Shown here: positions 11,860 to 37,853 of the stretch, piece by piece | How the letters are laid out: each line of letters begins with the position of its first letter | Numbering within the stretch: the stretch's first letter is position 1 | Assembly (NCBI RefSeq): GCF_932526225.1 | Contig: NC_064034.1 | Location: 16,320,887-16,380,886 of the forward strand | Direction of reading: 5' to 3' | DNA: 60,000 nucleotides | From: Nematostella vectensis | Lineage: Eukaryota; Cnidaria; Anthozoa; Actiniaria; Edwardsiidae | Made by a program: the position numbers and the translations under genes | Notes under the pieces: generated by a model | Told to the model about the DNA's origin: nothing | Databases searched by the model: none | Seen by the model: the letters and a program-made list of their open reading frames with translations, nothing else

Positions 11860-12645
11860 AGATAACCATCAAACGAGAGAGACTACGAGACAAGATAATA
11901 ACAACCAACATATAAGAGAGACAATACAAGCCAAGATAACAACCAACAGACGAGAGACGCTACGAGCCAAATGACAACCAACAAATGAGAGACACTACAA
12001 GCCAAGATAACAACCTACAAATGAGAGACACTACGAGCCAAGATCAACCAACAAATGAGAGACACTACGAGCCAAGATAACAACCAACACATGAGAGACA
12101 CTGCGAGCCAAGATAACTTAACCAACAAATGAGAGACACTACGAGCCAAGGTAACAACCAACGTACGAGAGACACTACGAGCCTAGATAACAACCAACAT
12201 ATGAGAGACACTACGAACTAAGGTAACAACCAACAAATGAGAGACACTACGAGCCAAGGTAACAACCAACAAATGAGAGACACTACGAGCCAAGGTAACA
12301 ACCAACATACGAGAGACACTACGAGCCAAGGTAACAACCAACAAACCAACAAATAAGAGACGCTACGAGCCAAGATAACAACCAAGAAATGAGTGACGCT
12401 ACGAGCCAAGGTAACAACCAGCAAATGAGTGACACTACGAGCCATGTTAACAACCTACAAATGAGAGACACTACGAACCAAGATAACAACCAACAAATGA
12501 GTGACGCTACGAGCCAAGGTAACAACCTACAAATGAGAGACGCTACAAGCCAAGATAACAACCAACAAATGCGAGACGCTACGAGCCAAGATAACAACCA
12601 ACAACGAGAGACGCTACAAGCCATGTTAACAACCAACATTGACCA
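11860..12645. repeat. 36-bp minisatellite
   Basis: About 21 units of AACAACCAACAAATGAGAGA followed by CACTACGAGCCAAGAT. The period of 36 allows 12-residue repeat translations on both strands; no gene context supports them. A GT/GGGT run follows at 12662-12690. Confidence 0.88.
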
Positions 12646-12649
12646 TAGC

Positions 12650-15000
12650 TAGAAAAGTTAAGTGTGTGTGTGGGTGGGTGGGTGGGTGGGGGCCTCAATC
12701 ATTCCTTGTATTTTCTGGGCGAAGGCGGTCCCTGATGAGTTTTCAGAGTCTCCCTGGCAGAGTTTCCCTGGTGAAATTTCACTCAGTTGACCTGGTGGCA
12801 AATTTTTTTTAAACGAAACTAGACATTTGAAAACACGCGGTAAAAATATTTCTAATGGAAAAATAATTTCCCGGGAAATTATTACTTGCCAGGTCAGAGT
12901 GGTGAGAATTGGGAGAAGGTCATGATTGACGTCCACCCCAATAAAACCAGTCCCCCTCGTAGACGAAAGGCACAGGGTGCCATGTGACTGAAAACGAGTA
13001 TAAAAGGTTTAATGCATAGTTTACACGTGTATATATATAGTTTACTTCATAGAAAGTGCGACGTACGGGATTTTATTCACGAGTGGCTTGTGGCTAAACA
13101 CGAACGAGCGAGTCTTCGTGCGAGGTTTTTTCTCCGAGCTTGGACTTGGCAGTGACAAAGTGGGACTTTGGTTCAAGGCATTTATAAAAATACTAAATGT
13201 TCCCCGTGTTGTGGATCCGTACACTTTTGGTTGCGTTCAAAGTGAGAGTGTTAGAAACTGCAAAAGGGCCATGCTGGTTTCCACTCAATATTTCTCTGTT
13301 GTCCCCCGGACAAAGTGCTGTAATTATTGAGACTTTGAACGTAAAAGAACATCCCTTTGAGTCTTGCTAACTTTATTTTTCTTTTCCTGCTCCGAGACAA
13401 ATTTTTCGATTGAGTAATCGAAGAAAGCAAATCCTCCATTTTCGCCGAGGATACGTGCCACAAAACATGAAACTGCCGGATCTGTCTAGGAAGCCATTAA
13501 AGTGCAACGCCTGATTGGCTGGACAAGTAAATCGCTTGCTCTGATTGGTTATATTTCGCACATGTGATAAAAGCTATAAGCTCTTTTTCAAATGGAAAAA
13601 TATAGCATACTGGTTTCTACAACGGATCTTTACGTAATAAAATTCTCGATACGTGTAATAAATTCCAATACAGTACTACTGTCATTACGCAAAAGCAAAC
13701 TAAGCAGCACAATGTGAAAATTATGAACATCACTTTTTCTTATAGATTTGGATTCCGAATATCCAAGACAAAAATAGTGCCTGCAATAACTTGTGAATTT
13801 GCTTTGTAATTATTTAATTTGGATACTCCAGAATAAACGGTAATAATACGTAAACGCAAATTAACATACTGTATAAGAAATATGGCGGCTATTTATTTTA
13901 ATATTTTCACCGATGTCATTGTTCATCATGAAAAAGCAATGAATATCAATGTAAGGTTCGTTTAAAACGGAAACAAAAATTGTATTTAGTGGTGTTGTGC
14001 CACTAGTAGATCCAAACTTCTCTTGCCCCGCCCTTTCCAGGCCGAAAAACCATGTCCCTTGTTGGCCAAGAAGCATCGGCCCGCCAAGACCTTACCAAAT
14101 GCAATTCGACATACTTGACGATCCACTCTTCTTAGAAATTATAAGGAGAGATGTGCGGACAGTGCAACGTGTAGACGTCACCTTATCTTCGCCTCTGACC
14201 AGCAACTGTCCCGCCTGGTCATAGCGAAGCCCTTGTCTATCGGTGGGACCTTCAAGCTCGTGCGATAGTCGTTTGATCAATTGCTCTCAATTAAAGCCGT
14301 CATCAGGAAAGAGGACTGCGTCAAAGAAGTTCTACTCGGTAAAAATAAAACCATCATATTCCACAAACTAACATGGCAAAATCGTAAAAATATGCAAATA
14401 GCAAAAGAACTCATTCCTCTGATTTATCTTTTGTTTATCTAACAATAACAATATAACAATCAAGCTTAAAGGATTTATTTTATTTATATGAATCGCACGG
14501 GAAAAAATCCTTTTTTAAACCAAACCGAATGAAACTCTCAGGTCTTGTTTGCAACTAAACTAGAATTGATTTTTCTGAGCTTTCAAGTAAATTAAGTCCT
14601 GAGATTTTTTTTAGGTTTGAATGCTTGGTTTAAGTGGTGTTTGAATATGATTCCTGCATGCCTGCTAGTCCCATGGGTAATGAAGGTATTTCATCCTTAC
14701 AAACCAAAATCATAAAGCGCATTCTTGCGCAACTCCAGGATCTTAATTTGTTGTGTTTATCAGTCCAAGATCCGATAGAAGCCACCAGCTCAAAGTAAGT
14801 ATTTATCTAACCCGTGCTTCTGTTATGTTGGTTATAAACTCTTACGTACGTTTGTACTACATAACTTTGTTGAACCCTTGAGAAAACATGATATGACTAG
14901 AGTCAACACATTGCCGTGTTCACCTTAGAGTAACAAATTTTATGTTGAGATGTTTACCCTAGTCAAGTTACTAGTTTCGTATTGTTTTTTCTTATAAAAG
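12650..15000. other. No firm exon; upstream part of the F5/8C gene may be hidden here
   Basis: No coding exon could be established. The stretch 14658-14799 can be read as CMPASPMGNEG, an intervening part, then QDPIEATSSK ending at a GTAAGT. This vaguely resembles the start of a discoidin domain, but the tryptophan-rich middle of that domain was not found before 15001, so I do not annotate it as an exon. Confidence 0.3.
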
Positions 15001-18000
15001 CTTACTCCGGGAGTACTGGAAATGGTGAAGACTTACAAAGTCCAATACGAAGAAGCGGGCACTTTGAAATTCGTCGGCAAAGACAATGGCACAATTTTCA
15101 AAGGCACTGATGATGAAAGCTCGATCTCGGTTTTCAAGAACACATTCACTACGATTGTTATCACGCGATATATTTGTGTGCACCCCCTGACATGGGTAAG
15201 AGGAATCGCCCTTCGGATGGAACTCTATGGATGCAAGAGAGGTAAGCATGAGTAGCAGCTAGTCAACACTTCTCCATCGGTAATAACGCTACGAAATACT
15301 GATACAAATTTTTAGAAGAGTCGACAAGATCCGCCTTTCAATTCTCCATAAGTGCAGAAACAACAAGGAAATACATCCACGCACCCCAGAGCTATACGCT
15401 GAAAAGATTTGAAAGAGCCGGCTTATTAAGGGGTTTAATTTAACGATATTCTCCACTAAAGGACGTACACGAGTCAACACAAAACAGCATAAAACTATTC
15501 AATATACAAAACAGCACAAAAACAATTCAACACATATTTCTTGTGAGTCGTATGGATGAACAACAAAAGCATAAAGAATTCAATTCTTGAACTGTGTACC
15601 ATTTGACAAAACGTGCGTTTTGGCCTGTCGGAAAAGTCGATTCTACGTGCCGGTAAGCTCACTGGAACTTATAATCTCTCCTTCCAGCTTTCTACGCATT
15701 ATAGCACGGCTTTTCCCAAAGCAGACTACATATCTGTAACTGATGTCCCAATCACCTTCAAAGCTGGTGTACAGAAAATGGTAATTAATATTACCCTGGT
15801 GGACGACGAGTACTTCGAGAATGTCACTAAGCACTTCGATGTCAGTTTGTCAACTGCGCAGCCTACTGTTTTCACGGGACCTTTGATGACTATCTTTCTC
15901 GTTGATGATGATGTCAAGAGGGCTTTAAAGAAGGGAAGCTCGGGTAGGTGGCGTATGTCTAATTGTTGTATGCGTGGCATGTTTGCGGTTGTAATGTGTT
16001 CGTATGTATGTTGTAATCTATGGTTTACTTGGACCTTTTAAGAGCCTCTGGCAACCGCCATTTTGTCCTCCTAGCAAAATAATAAGCGAGAGAAAGCATC
16101 CATTTCCATCGGCTAATTTTTGGAAACTATTGCGGTCATTAGATTTCAGTAAATTAAGCATGCAACTTTATTTTTTAGGTGGTTATTTTAAGATTTCTTC
16201 TCATAATTCGTCTTCCAATATTTGTCAAAAACAATAACAAAAGTGTGGCTCAAAAGAGGATATTTAAACTAGAGTTGTAAGCCTAAAAATGATCCGTACA
16301 TAAACACTTTTGTCGAGTTAAAATTTCCGGACATAGTTTAGATTTCCGGACAGAGTTTAGATTTCCAGACAGAGTTTAGATTTCCGGACAGAGTTTAGAT
16401 TTCCAGACAGAGTTTAGATTTGAAGACAGAGTTTAGATTTGAAGACAGAGTTTAGATTTGAAGACAGAGTTTAGATTTGCAGACAGAGCTTAGATTTCCA
16501 GACAGAGTTTAGATTTCCAGACAGAGTTTAGATTTCCAGACAGAGTTTAGATTTCCAGACAGAGTTTAGATTTCCAGACAGAGTTTAGATTTCCGGACAG
16601 AGTTTAGATTTCCGGACAGAGTTTAGATTTCCGGACAGAGTTTAGATTTCCAGACAGAGTTTAGATTTCCGGACAGAGTTTAGATTTCCGGACAGATTTT
16701 AGATTTCCGGACAGAGTTTAGATTTCCGGACATAGAGTTTAGATTTCCGGACATAGAGTTTAGATTTGCAGACAGAGTTTAGATTTGCAGACAGAGTTTT
16801 GATTTGCAGACAGAGTTTAGATTTGCAGACAGAGTTTAGATTTGCAGACAGAGTTTAGATTTGCAGACAGAGTTTAGATTTCCGGACAGAGTTAAGATTT
16901 CCGGACAGAGTTAAGATTTCCGGACAGAGTTTAGATTTCCAGACAGAGTTTAGATTTCCAGACAGAGCTTAGATTTCCAGACAGAGCTTAGATTTCCAGA
17001 CAGAGCTTAGATTTCCGGACAGAGTTTAGATTTCCGGAGAGAGTTTAGATTTCCAGACAGAGTTTAGATTTCCAGACAGAGCTTAGATTTGCAGACAGAG
17101 TTTAGATTTGCAGACAGAGTTTAGATTTCCAGACAGAGTTTAGATTTCCGGAGAGAGCTTATATTTCCAGACAGAGTTAAGATTTCCGGAGAGTTTATAG
17201 CTTTCCTGGACAGAGTTGAATTTGCTTTGCTTTACTTTATGTCCTTTTGGTTCTCTTAATTCAACAATGCTAGTACATCAGTGACAAGGTGCCACAGTTC
17301 GAACCCAACAGAAGGGCTATTTCATGAGTTGAAGGTAGTGCATTATAATTAATTAGTGATTGACTATTTTTTTTTATAGGACGGATGTCAGCTAAGAAGG
17401 CCGAAGGTAAAGGACTATGCATCATTTGATATTTTACTCCATGTTTTCGAGCTTTAATGATCAGTAGTAGTAGGCCAATGCAAGCACCGGCGATTTAGCA
17501 CCCCCATATTGTATCCCATTCTTCCACAGGGGGTGGGGCACCGGGGGCACGTGCCCTCCCCCCCAATACTTTCGGAAATTATAAGGAAATAACCAGTGGG
17601 GGCGTAGCTGCGCCCCCAATATTTTCTTAATGTTTCTGTATACTTTGGATAGGATATTAAGTTTTTCCAATTTTTTAGCTAGTATCAAGGATTTAAGAGA
17701 TGGGACTATGTGGAATCTGGAGATTTTCCTTAAAATGACCTGGGCCGGGTTCCTAGAAAGCAGGTTAACGCTAACCCAGAGTTAAATAAGGTTGTTATCC
17801 AATCAAATGTCTCGATAACCATATTTATCCGTGGATAAGCGCTAACCTGCTTTCTAGGAACTGGGCCCAGCGCGTTTAGGCCACTTGAGGGACATATTTA
17901 ACCCTCTCTCCGCCCTGGCTTTGTTTAACCCATTGATCCCGGAATAAACACAACAAGATTAAGATAACCAGACATCAGTCATAGGTCTTATAGTGCTTGT

Positions 18001-18380
18001 AAGGATGGGTCCAACCAATATGATAGGAACTACCGTACAGCCAAATTTATAGGTCCGGTTCTTAAACAATTTCAAACCGAACACGGAAGGCAGAATAGCC
18101 CCTCTTCTAGTATGGAAAGGGGGGGGGGGTATCTGTGTTTTTTTTTTTATCTTTTTTGGTCTCCAGTGTGCTACCATCATACCTTAAAACACGGAGAGCT
18201 GTTTCTATTTGTGTTCGTTTCTAATGTTATATGATCATTATTTTTCTAGAGCTGATCAAGAAATATGATATGCTAGAGAAGCTAGTTATTGCCGGGCTTG
18301 CCCTGACTGTGCTCGTCATCATATCATTTGGTATAACGATGGTACAATTAGCTAAAGCTATCAAGGCTAAAACAACTTAG
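15001..18380 (+). CDS. Discoidin (F5/8C) / Calx-beta single-pass membrane protein, 3' part
   Basis: Four plus-strand exons were seen. 15001-15241 gives MVKTYKVQYEEAG and TRYICVHPLTWVRGIALRME plus LYGC, the C-terminal half of an F5/8C (discoidin) domain with its closing cysteine. An exon ending at 15943 (start near 15613-15637, unresolved) gives VPITFKAGVQKMVINITLVD then DEYFENVTKHFDVSLS and IFLVDDD, a Calx-beta repeat with the acidic calcium-binding residues. 17380-17406 is a 27-nt microexon (GRMSAKKAEE region). 18250-18380 gives a membrane helix and the stop. Exons 2 to 4 join in phase 1 throughout. Exon 1 leaves phase 1 while the next visible exon appears to start in phase 0, so a linking exon is missing or the start is misjudged. 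Discoidin and Calx-beta domains are extracellular adhesion modules. No orthologue is named because the N-terminal domains are not visible. Confidence 0.7.
15637..15943 (+). CDS. Calx-beta exon
   Basis: In-frame coding can be read from about 15613, but the only usable AG dinucleotides put the acceptor at 15636 or later, all in phase 0. It ends at GTAGGT (15944) in phase 1. The conserved pattern DY, F-x-AG, I-x-LVDDE, E-x-x-x-F-x-V-x-L, F-LVDDD is that of a Calx-beta repeat. Confidence 0.75.
16325..17215. repeat. 19-bp minisatellite in a Calx-beta gene intron
   Basis: About 46 units of GACAGAGTTTAGATTTCCG, with CCA, GCA and GAA variants clustered in blocks. It lies in the intron between the Calx-beta exon and the 27-nt microexon. 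Most units contain TTTAG and many contain TTTCCAG, both acceptor-like, but no homology to a neighbouring exon edge is apparent. Confidence 0.9.
17740..17870. mobile_element. MITE family D, copy 1
   Basis: Terminal inverted repeats: left CTGGGCCGGGTTCCTAGAAA, right end the near-complement of CTGGGCCCAGTTCCTAGAAA, each continuing into GCAGGTTA-CGCT. A short central part contains ATCCAATCAAATGTC. Copy 2 at 30395-30517 has the centre in the opposite orientation. There is no coding capacity. It lies in the last intron of the Calx-beta gene. Confidence 0.8.
18250..18380 (+). CDS. C-terminal transmembrane exon of the F5/8C-Calx-beta protein
   Basis: Follows a TTTTTCTAG acceptor and reads ELIKKYDMLEK, then the hydrophobic LVIAGLALTVLVIISFGITM, then VQLAKAIKAKTT and TAG. 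This is one membrane helix with a short basic cytoplasmic tail, so the adhesion domains face outside. Phase 1 joins it to the microexon through a G|AG codon. Confidence 0.8.
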
Positions 18381-20283
18381 CTTAGCGCTTCTTTTCACAC
18401 ACACACACAAGAGATTACTGTTAGTTTACTGTGCATCTGGCGAAGCATTTGTCGGGCTATGAGTAAACCTGCATACTTACAGCCTATTATGTAGAACGTT
18501 ATGGAAAGTGAAAAAGTGTGTCAAAGTGGTGTATCGATTTTGAATTGTATTTATAATCTAGCCTACGTGTAGCCGCTGACTCGCGAAGTATCCTCTCTAC
18601 AAGATGATATTTCGCGAGTCAGCGTATACACTTAGGATATTTATAATCATGCTTATTGGGTATTGTCTGATTGTATCACGTGGTTGTAGAACAGGGGCCG
18701 CGCAGCATATTTTATTTTTGAAGGGGAGGGGGATCCCGATGAAGGGGGGCCGAACTACACACTACACCCCCTCCCCTATCTGCGCGGGCCCTGTAGAAGC
18801 AACCAACAGGTGAAAATAAAAAATAAAGTCTCAATTGTGCGATGTTTCAGCAAGAGAGTTGGTTAGTAAAGAACATAGCTTTCTGTGTCGCTATGAAGCA
18901 AAGTAAACAACGACACAGAGAGCTCTGCGCTGGAGGGTAGAAGTGGGTCGGGCCAATGACCATTTTGTATGGGGGAGGGTAGAGACCGTTTCCATCAACG
19001 AACAAACAGAAAAAGAGCGGACCGATTTAAACTATTCAGCTTTCAAAAGGTCAGTGCAATGATAAGGATTTAGAACTGATAGAGAAAAGTACGGTCATTG
19101 CAACGGGCCGTTTTTTCCAGATTAAAAATTCTAGCGCGAAAGCAAAGCTCTGGCAATCAAGTTTGTTTATCACATCTGCAGGCTTTTTCCACTTTCCAAG
19201 CCTGTTTCAAGCTTTAATTTAAAACGACTGAAAGCTGCAAAATATCTACAAGACGACTTTAAATTGACAAACTCTGGCCGGCCAAAGTCTCTGGCTTCCA
19301 CGTCTATTTGCACAGCCAGCAATTATCCGGGAAATGGCAACGGCACGCTTTGGGCAGTTGGTTGCTAACTAGCCTAGCTGTAGCCGCTGACTTGCCAAAC
19401 AAATTAACGGCTACGGTGTTTCACCGCAATACCAAGTAGGTATACGGTGAATAGGGGAGCATAGATTGTAGAGGTCATGGAGTAGATCCCCTCATATACA
19501 AGTGCTGGAAGAACCCCCTCAAGTTTGCTTAAAAACTGAAATAAGACACGACATCGATGAACAATTTTAATAAGGAGTAAGAAGAAAAGTTCCAGTTGAC
19601 GCGGTAAAGTTTTGCAAAGGCAAACTGAAAGGGAACTCGAGTTATTGGTGTTTTAATTTTGAGTAATCCTAGTAAAAAATAAATAGATAGGACCAAATCG
19701 GATCTACATATAAGCCAGTCTTATTCTTCCCATACTACATCATCAGAAAATTTGGCCAAAAACTAATCCAAATTCGTTAGGAGAGTACTCAAATGCACCG
19801 AAATGTGAAAAATAAGTACTAGTTATTCAAAAAAGAGCCGAAAAAGTAAGTGTCCAGTGCAATAGTAAGGACCCGTCGAACGCTCCCAGCAAGGTACCAT
19901 GAATAACATAAATATATGCTGTGCGCGACACAGCTGCTTTAATAAAAACCCAAGCAGCATTTATGCTTAAATTGTAGTTAAACTTTGGAAAATTATTAAT
20001 ATGTGCGGTGCTGAAACAATGTCAGGTCGGTCCGCGCTCATTCCGCTACGTGACCACCGCCGACGGTCGCGTATCCGCTTTGAATCCGTGATCAAAAGAC
20101 CTTGAGCCCGGTACTTAAAACACCCCTAAAGCTGCTGAAGTATTTTGCGCACTTCTTTCCTTGTGCTTACTTCACATCGCTCGATTCGTAGGGAATATCA
20201 TAACAAAACACGAAGGGCACTGTCATGTTTTGTATACTTGACGACGGGCTACCTGTCTCGTCAGGTATCAAGTCGGCGTGGTG
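18381..20283. other. Intergenic region between the Calx-beta gene and KDM7
   Basis: Probable 3' UTR of the Calx-beta gene. AATAAA motifs at about 18815-18827 are candidate poly(A) signals, not proven. TGTAGCCGCTGACT occurs near 18570 and again near 19380; the first forms an imperfect inverted repeat with TCGCGAGTCAGCG near 18615. No gene seen. Confidence 0.5.
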
Positions 20284-20311
20284 TGACGTCACATGGTCGC
20301 CGAAAGCCAAG

Positions 20312-20321
<10 letters not shown>
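20284..20321 (+). promoter_or_regulatory. CRE site and YY1-like start context of KDM7
   Basis: A palindromic TGACGTCA (20284-20291, CREB/ATF consensus) lies 20 bases before the start codon, which sits in CCAAGATGGCGG. That string matches the YY1 consensus often found at the 5' ends of TATA-less animal genes, and it also gives a purine at -3 and G at +4. Transcription start not determined. Confidence 0.5.
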
Positions 20322-34782
<14,461 letters not shown>

Positions 34783-35273
34783 CACAGGATACCACGGGCG
34801 GGACAGCGGTTAACCACAGGGGCAGCCGTTCTCATATACAACAGCTGAACACAGGGCGGCTAACCCACAGTGCTATGGTTTGCATACTAATACACTCATA
34901 GGAAGAATATTTTGGAAGTAGGTATATTTTTCACGTTATTAGGTGGTTTTAGGAAAAGCCAAGGAATGATTCAAAATGCTATGCTGAATGACTATGACAC
35001 GGGCTACCTGTGGTATATGACACTTTGTGCAGGTATACCACAGATGGCCCATGCAATCACGTTCAGATATTTTTAGAATGATATACTACTAGACAAATGG
35101 AGTGCTCCTCTGGGGTGGACAGAATCCTTTCTTTGCCCGCATACGCCCCCCCCCCCCCCCCCCCCCCCGATCGAGGGATATAGGTTTTTTGTAATTTGCG
35201 AAAGGACCGGTATATGGTATGAGGATGAACCGGGTTTCTATTGTACATAAAATTTGTTCGTGCGGATCACACT

Positions 35274-35380
35274 AGTGATGTACACGGTATGCGTGTTGAT
35301 GTACACGGTATGCGTGTTGATGTACACGGTATGCGTGCTGATGTACACGGTATGCGTGTTGATGTACGGTATGCGTGTTA
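35274..35380. repeat. 21-bp tandem repeat, 5 units
   Basis: GATGTACACGGTATGCGTGT repeated five times, the last unit shortened. Confidence 0.9.
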
Positions 35381-37687
35381 AAAAGCGCGTTGCAGTCATC
35401 ATGTCCAATGGGAGGGTCGACTTAATCATCTGACACAGAGGTTGGGTAGATCATTCGATTTTTTAATTCCCCAAAAACATCTAGTAGATAAAAGCAACTG
35501 AGCTAAACAGCTCACTTTAAAGTGAAAAGCAAAGTTGTTTATTTTAGTATCATCCGCGGTTGACTTCTTTTAATGTGGACACATTAGGGAAATTGCCACA
35601 AAAAAATTACCGGACAGTAGCAGACCGGTCATTCCTTTTAGTTCTGTATGGCTTAATCGGTACCTAGGTATTCCCGGTTTTTCTTCACCTCTGGATGATG
35701 ATTTTCTGATTCTGTTTTTTTGGATTTGGTGATTGGAACCAGTATTTTATTTCAGTGTGTGGTTATCTAAATGATATTTCACCAAGCATGCTATTTAGTG
35801 CTTTTTTCGAGTAAGGCGTATTTAATTTATTCTCGTATTTATATTCTCATATTATCTTTGGCTGCATGACTAGGGAAAAACATTGCAATTCACTGTAAAT
35901 TATATTGATTTTGACAAAGTAATATAATGGCAATAACCGAGAACATTTAAGAGGTGTTTCGGACATGAGCTTTTCTTTCACCATTTTTTTAAAATTGCTT
36001 TAGAGATGCAAACCACATTGTAGCTTAGCTCACGTTATCAGTATTAGCCATAACTGCCATATAAACCGAAAATGGAAAGACTTTCAGCTACTTACCAAAA
36101 TAAAACAAGCATAGTACCTATTCTTACGTGGACTTTTTTCTCGTATCAGTTGACGTTAAATGCACAACCATAACGCTATACATCTGCATCCCTTCATATC
36201 CGAGTTCTCGGGCCTTTTTACACGTAGTATTTTTTATTCACATTGGCAGTTAAATTATTAAATTAACATGCGGTTAGAGTAAATCTTATATATTTTAATG
36301 ATATATATCGTATATTTTGCTATGCTCTAAACTTTCTACACCCTAATTTATGTTGACTTGACCTTGTGAGAAGTGAAGTGTAAGGCAAGTTCAATTGAAC
36401 AGCATAGGGGCAAGGGGCACTTTTTTGTAGAAATGGGACGAAAATTTTCTTTAATTCCAGGGGTTTTTTTTCTAAACGACAACAACAAAAAGACAAAAAA
36501 ACCCTGGTTTTTCAAAAAATCGGCGAGGAATGAGCTTCCCATTAAAGTTCCCTGCTGGTGATATTTACTTTTTCGTTATTATTTTTACAAGAAAGAAAAA
36601 GTTCAAGACAATCGACTTAAAAAATGTAATGACTTGATACCAGTATGTTCGGCTTGTGTTCGTGATGCAAAGCCTGATCTGTCAGCTCTTTATGACTGAA
36701 CTTTTCAAATAAAAATGCATAGATTCCGTAATTTTGTTAGGGAGTGTGCAGATATTTACTGGTTATTCAGTATTATTCGTGATTTTTGCGCTTTATATCT
36801 CTTAAACTTATATGAAATGCTAAATAAAGTATTATCTTCGTCTATGTTTATTCTCTTGTTTAGCCATCTCTTGAAAGTTGGGCTTTGATGGGGGAGATGG
36901 GTTAGTCTGTCCGAGGGGATACAGTGTATTAAAATCATATTAGGCCCCGAACGTGTGGAGTCACACGCATCTCGGCGGCCATAATAAATTGGGAATTTGT
37001 TTGAAAGGGCTGTAAGTGTAAAATATCGAGCAAAGAACGAGTATTTTTACGAAATGCGTCCTTCATAGGCATCTGTAGAGAAATATGGTTTTCAAACAGT
37101 GGATAAAATATGGATAAAGGATTCCAGAGAGCTTTGGAAACAGTAGGGCGCTGAATACTCATTTTATCCTGAGAAACAGTCCATTCGACGTGAAAAGCTG
37201 AAGTGATAAGAAATTTTGTTTCTTAATTTTCGAATAGTGTGAATTAAATGAAGTGAGGCCCGTATTTTTCAACTGGCTTGCTTTAATTTTTAATTTCCAT
37301 GCATACTTATTCTGACTAGTCTGTCAACATGGTTCGAAAACTTGAAAAAAATGATTTCCTTTTTTACAAGCAAAATCTGACCGACTTTCCCAAAAAAAGC
37401 CTCAAACGTGACGTTATATCGATCGGAGCTTATTAACCCATTGCCTCTTAGGCTGTACTGCACCCTGTACTGCTCGTGGATAAATTAAACAAGAGCCTCC
37501 AAAAATCATAAATGCAAATATAAAAACTAGATCCAGATACTCAGGCATTTAGCCTATGGGATATTAGGCTTTTTTTAAATATACAACCCAACTGTGAGAT
37601 GAACTACTACTGTACAGCCAAATATTGTAGCTCAAGTTCTTCGACAAATTCCCAACTAGACAAGAAAAACAAGTTCGAGTCACAATT

Positions 37688-37853
37688 TTTTATCTTTATT
37701 TTGCCCACCAGGTTCAGCAATCTCATTGAAACTTATTTGTAAAGTTTAAACTTTAAAAACTTAATAAAGTTTTTATCTTTATTTTGCCCACCAGGTTCAG
37801 CAATCTCATTGAAACTTATTTGTAACATTTAAACTTTAAAAACTTAGTATTCT
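37688..37853. repeat. 83-bp tandem duplication
   Basis: TTTTATCTTTATTTTGCCCA through AACTTA occurs twice, starting at 37688 and 37771, nearly identical and therefore recent. Confidence 0.9.

Noticed and set aside
12218-12652. Repeat peptides on both strands
   Set aside because: Translation of the 36-bp minisatellite.
12728-12775. CCTGATGAGT as a second hammerhead
   Set aside because: No stem II followed by GAAA at the right distance.
15316-15432. Possible linking exon between the F5/8C and Calx-beta exons
   Set aside because: The acceptor TTTTTAG is good and reads AFQFSISAETTRKYIHAPQS, but the only donor is GTTTAA and the outgoing phase does not fit the next exon.
17290-17320. AGTTCGAACCC resembling a tRNA B box
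   Set aside because: No A box or cloverleaf around it.
20225-20311. In-frame upstream ATG extending KDM7 by 29 residues
   Set aside because: The family starts just before the PHD finger, and the ATG at 20312 has the better context; 5' end data could overturn this.
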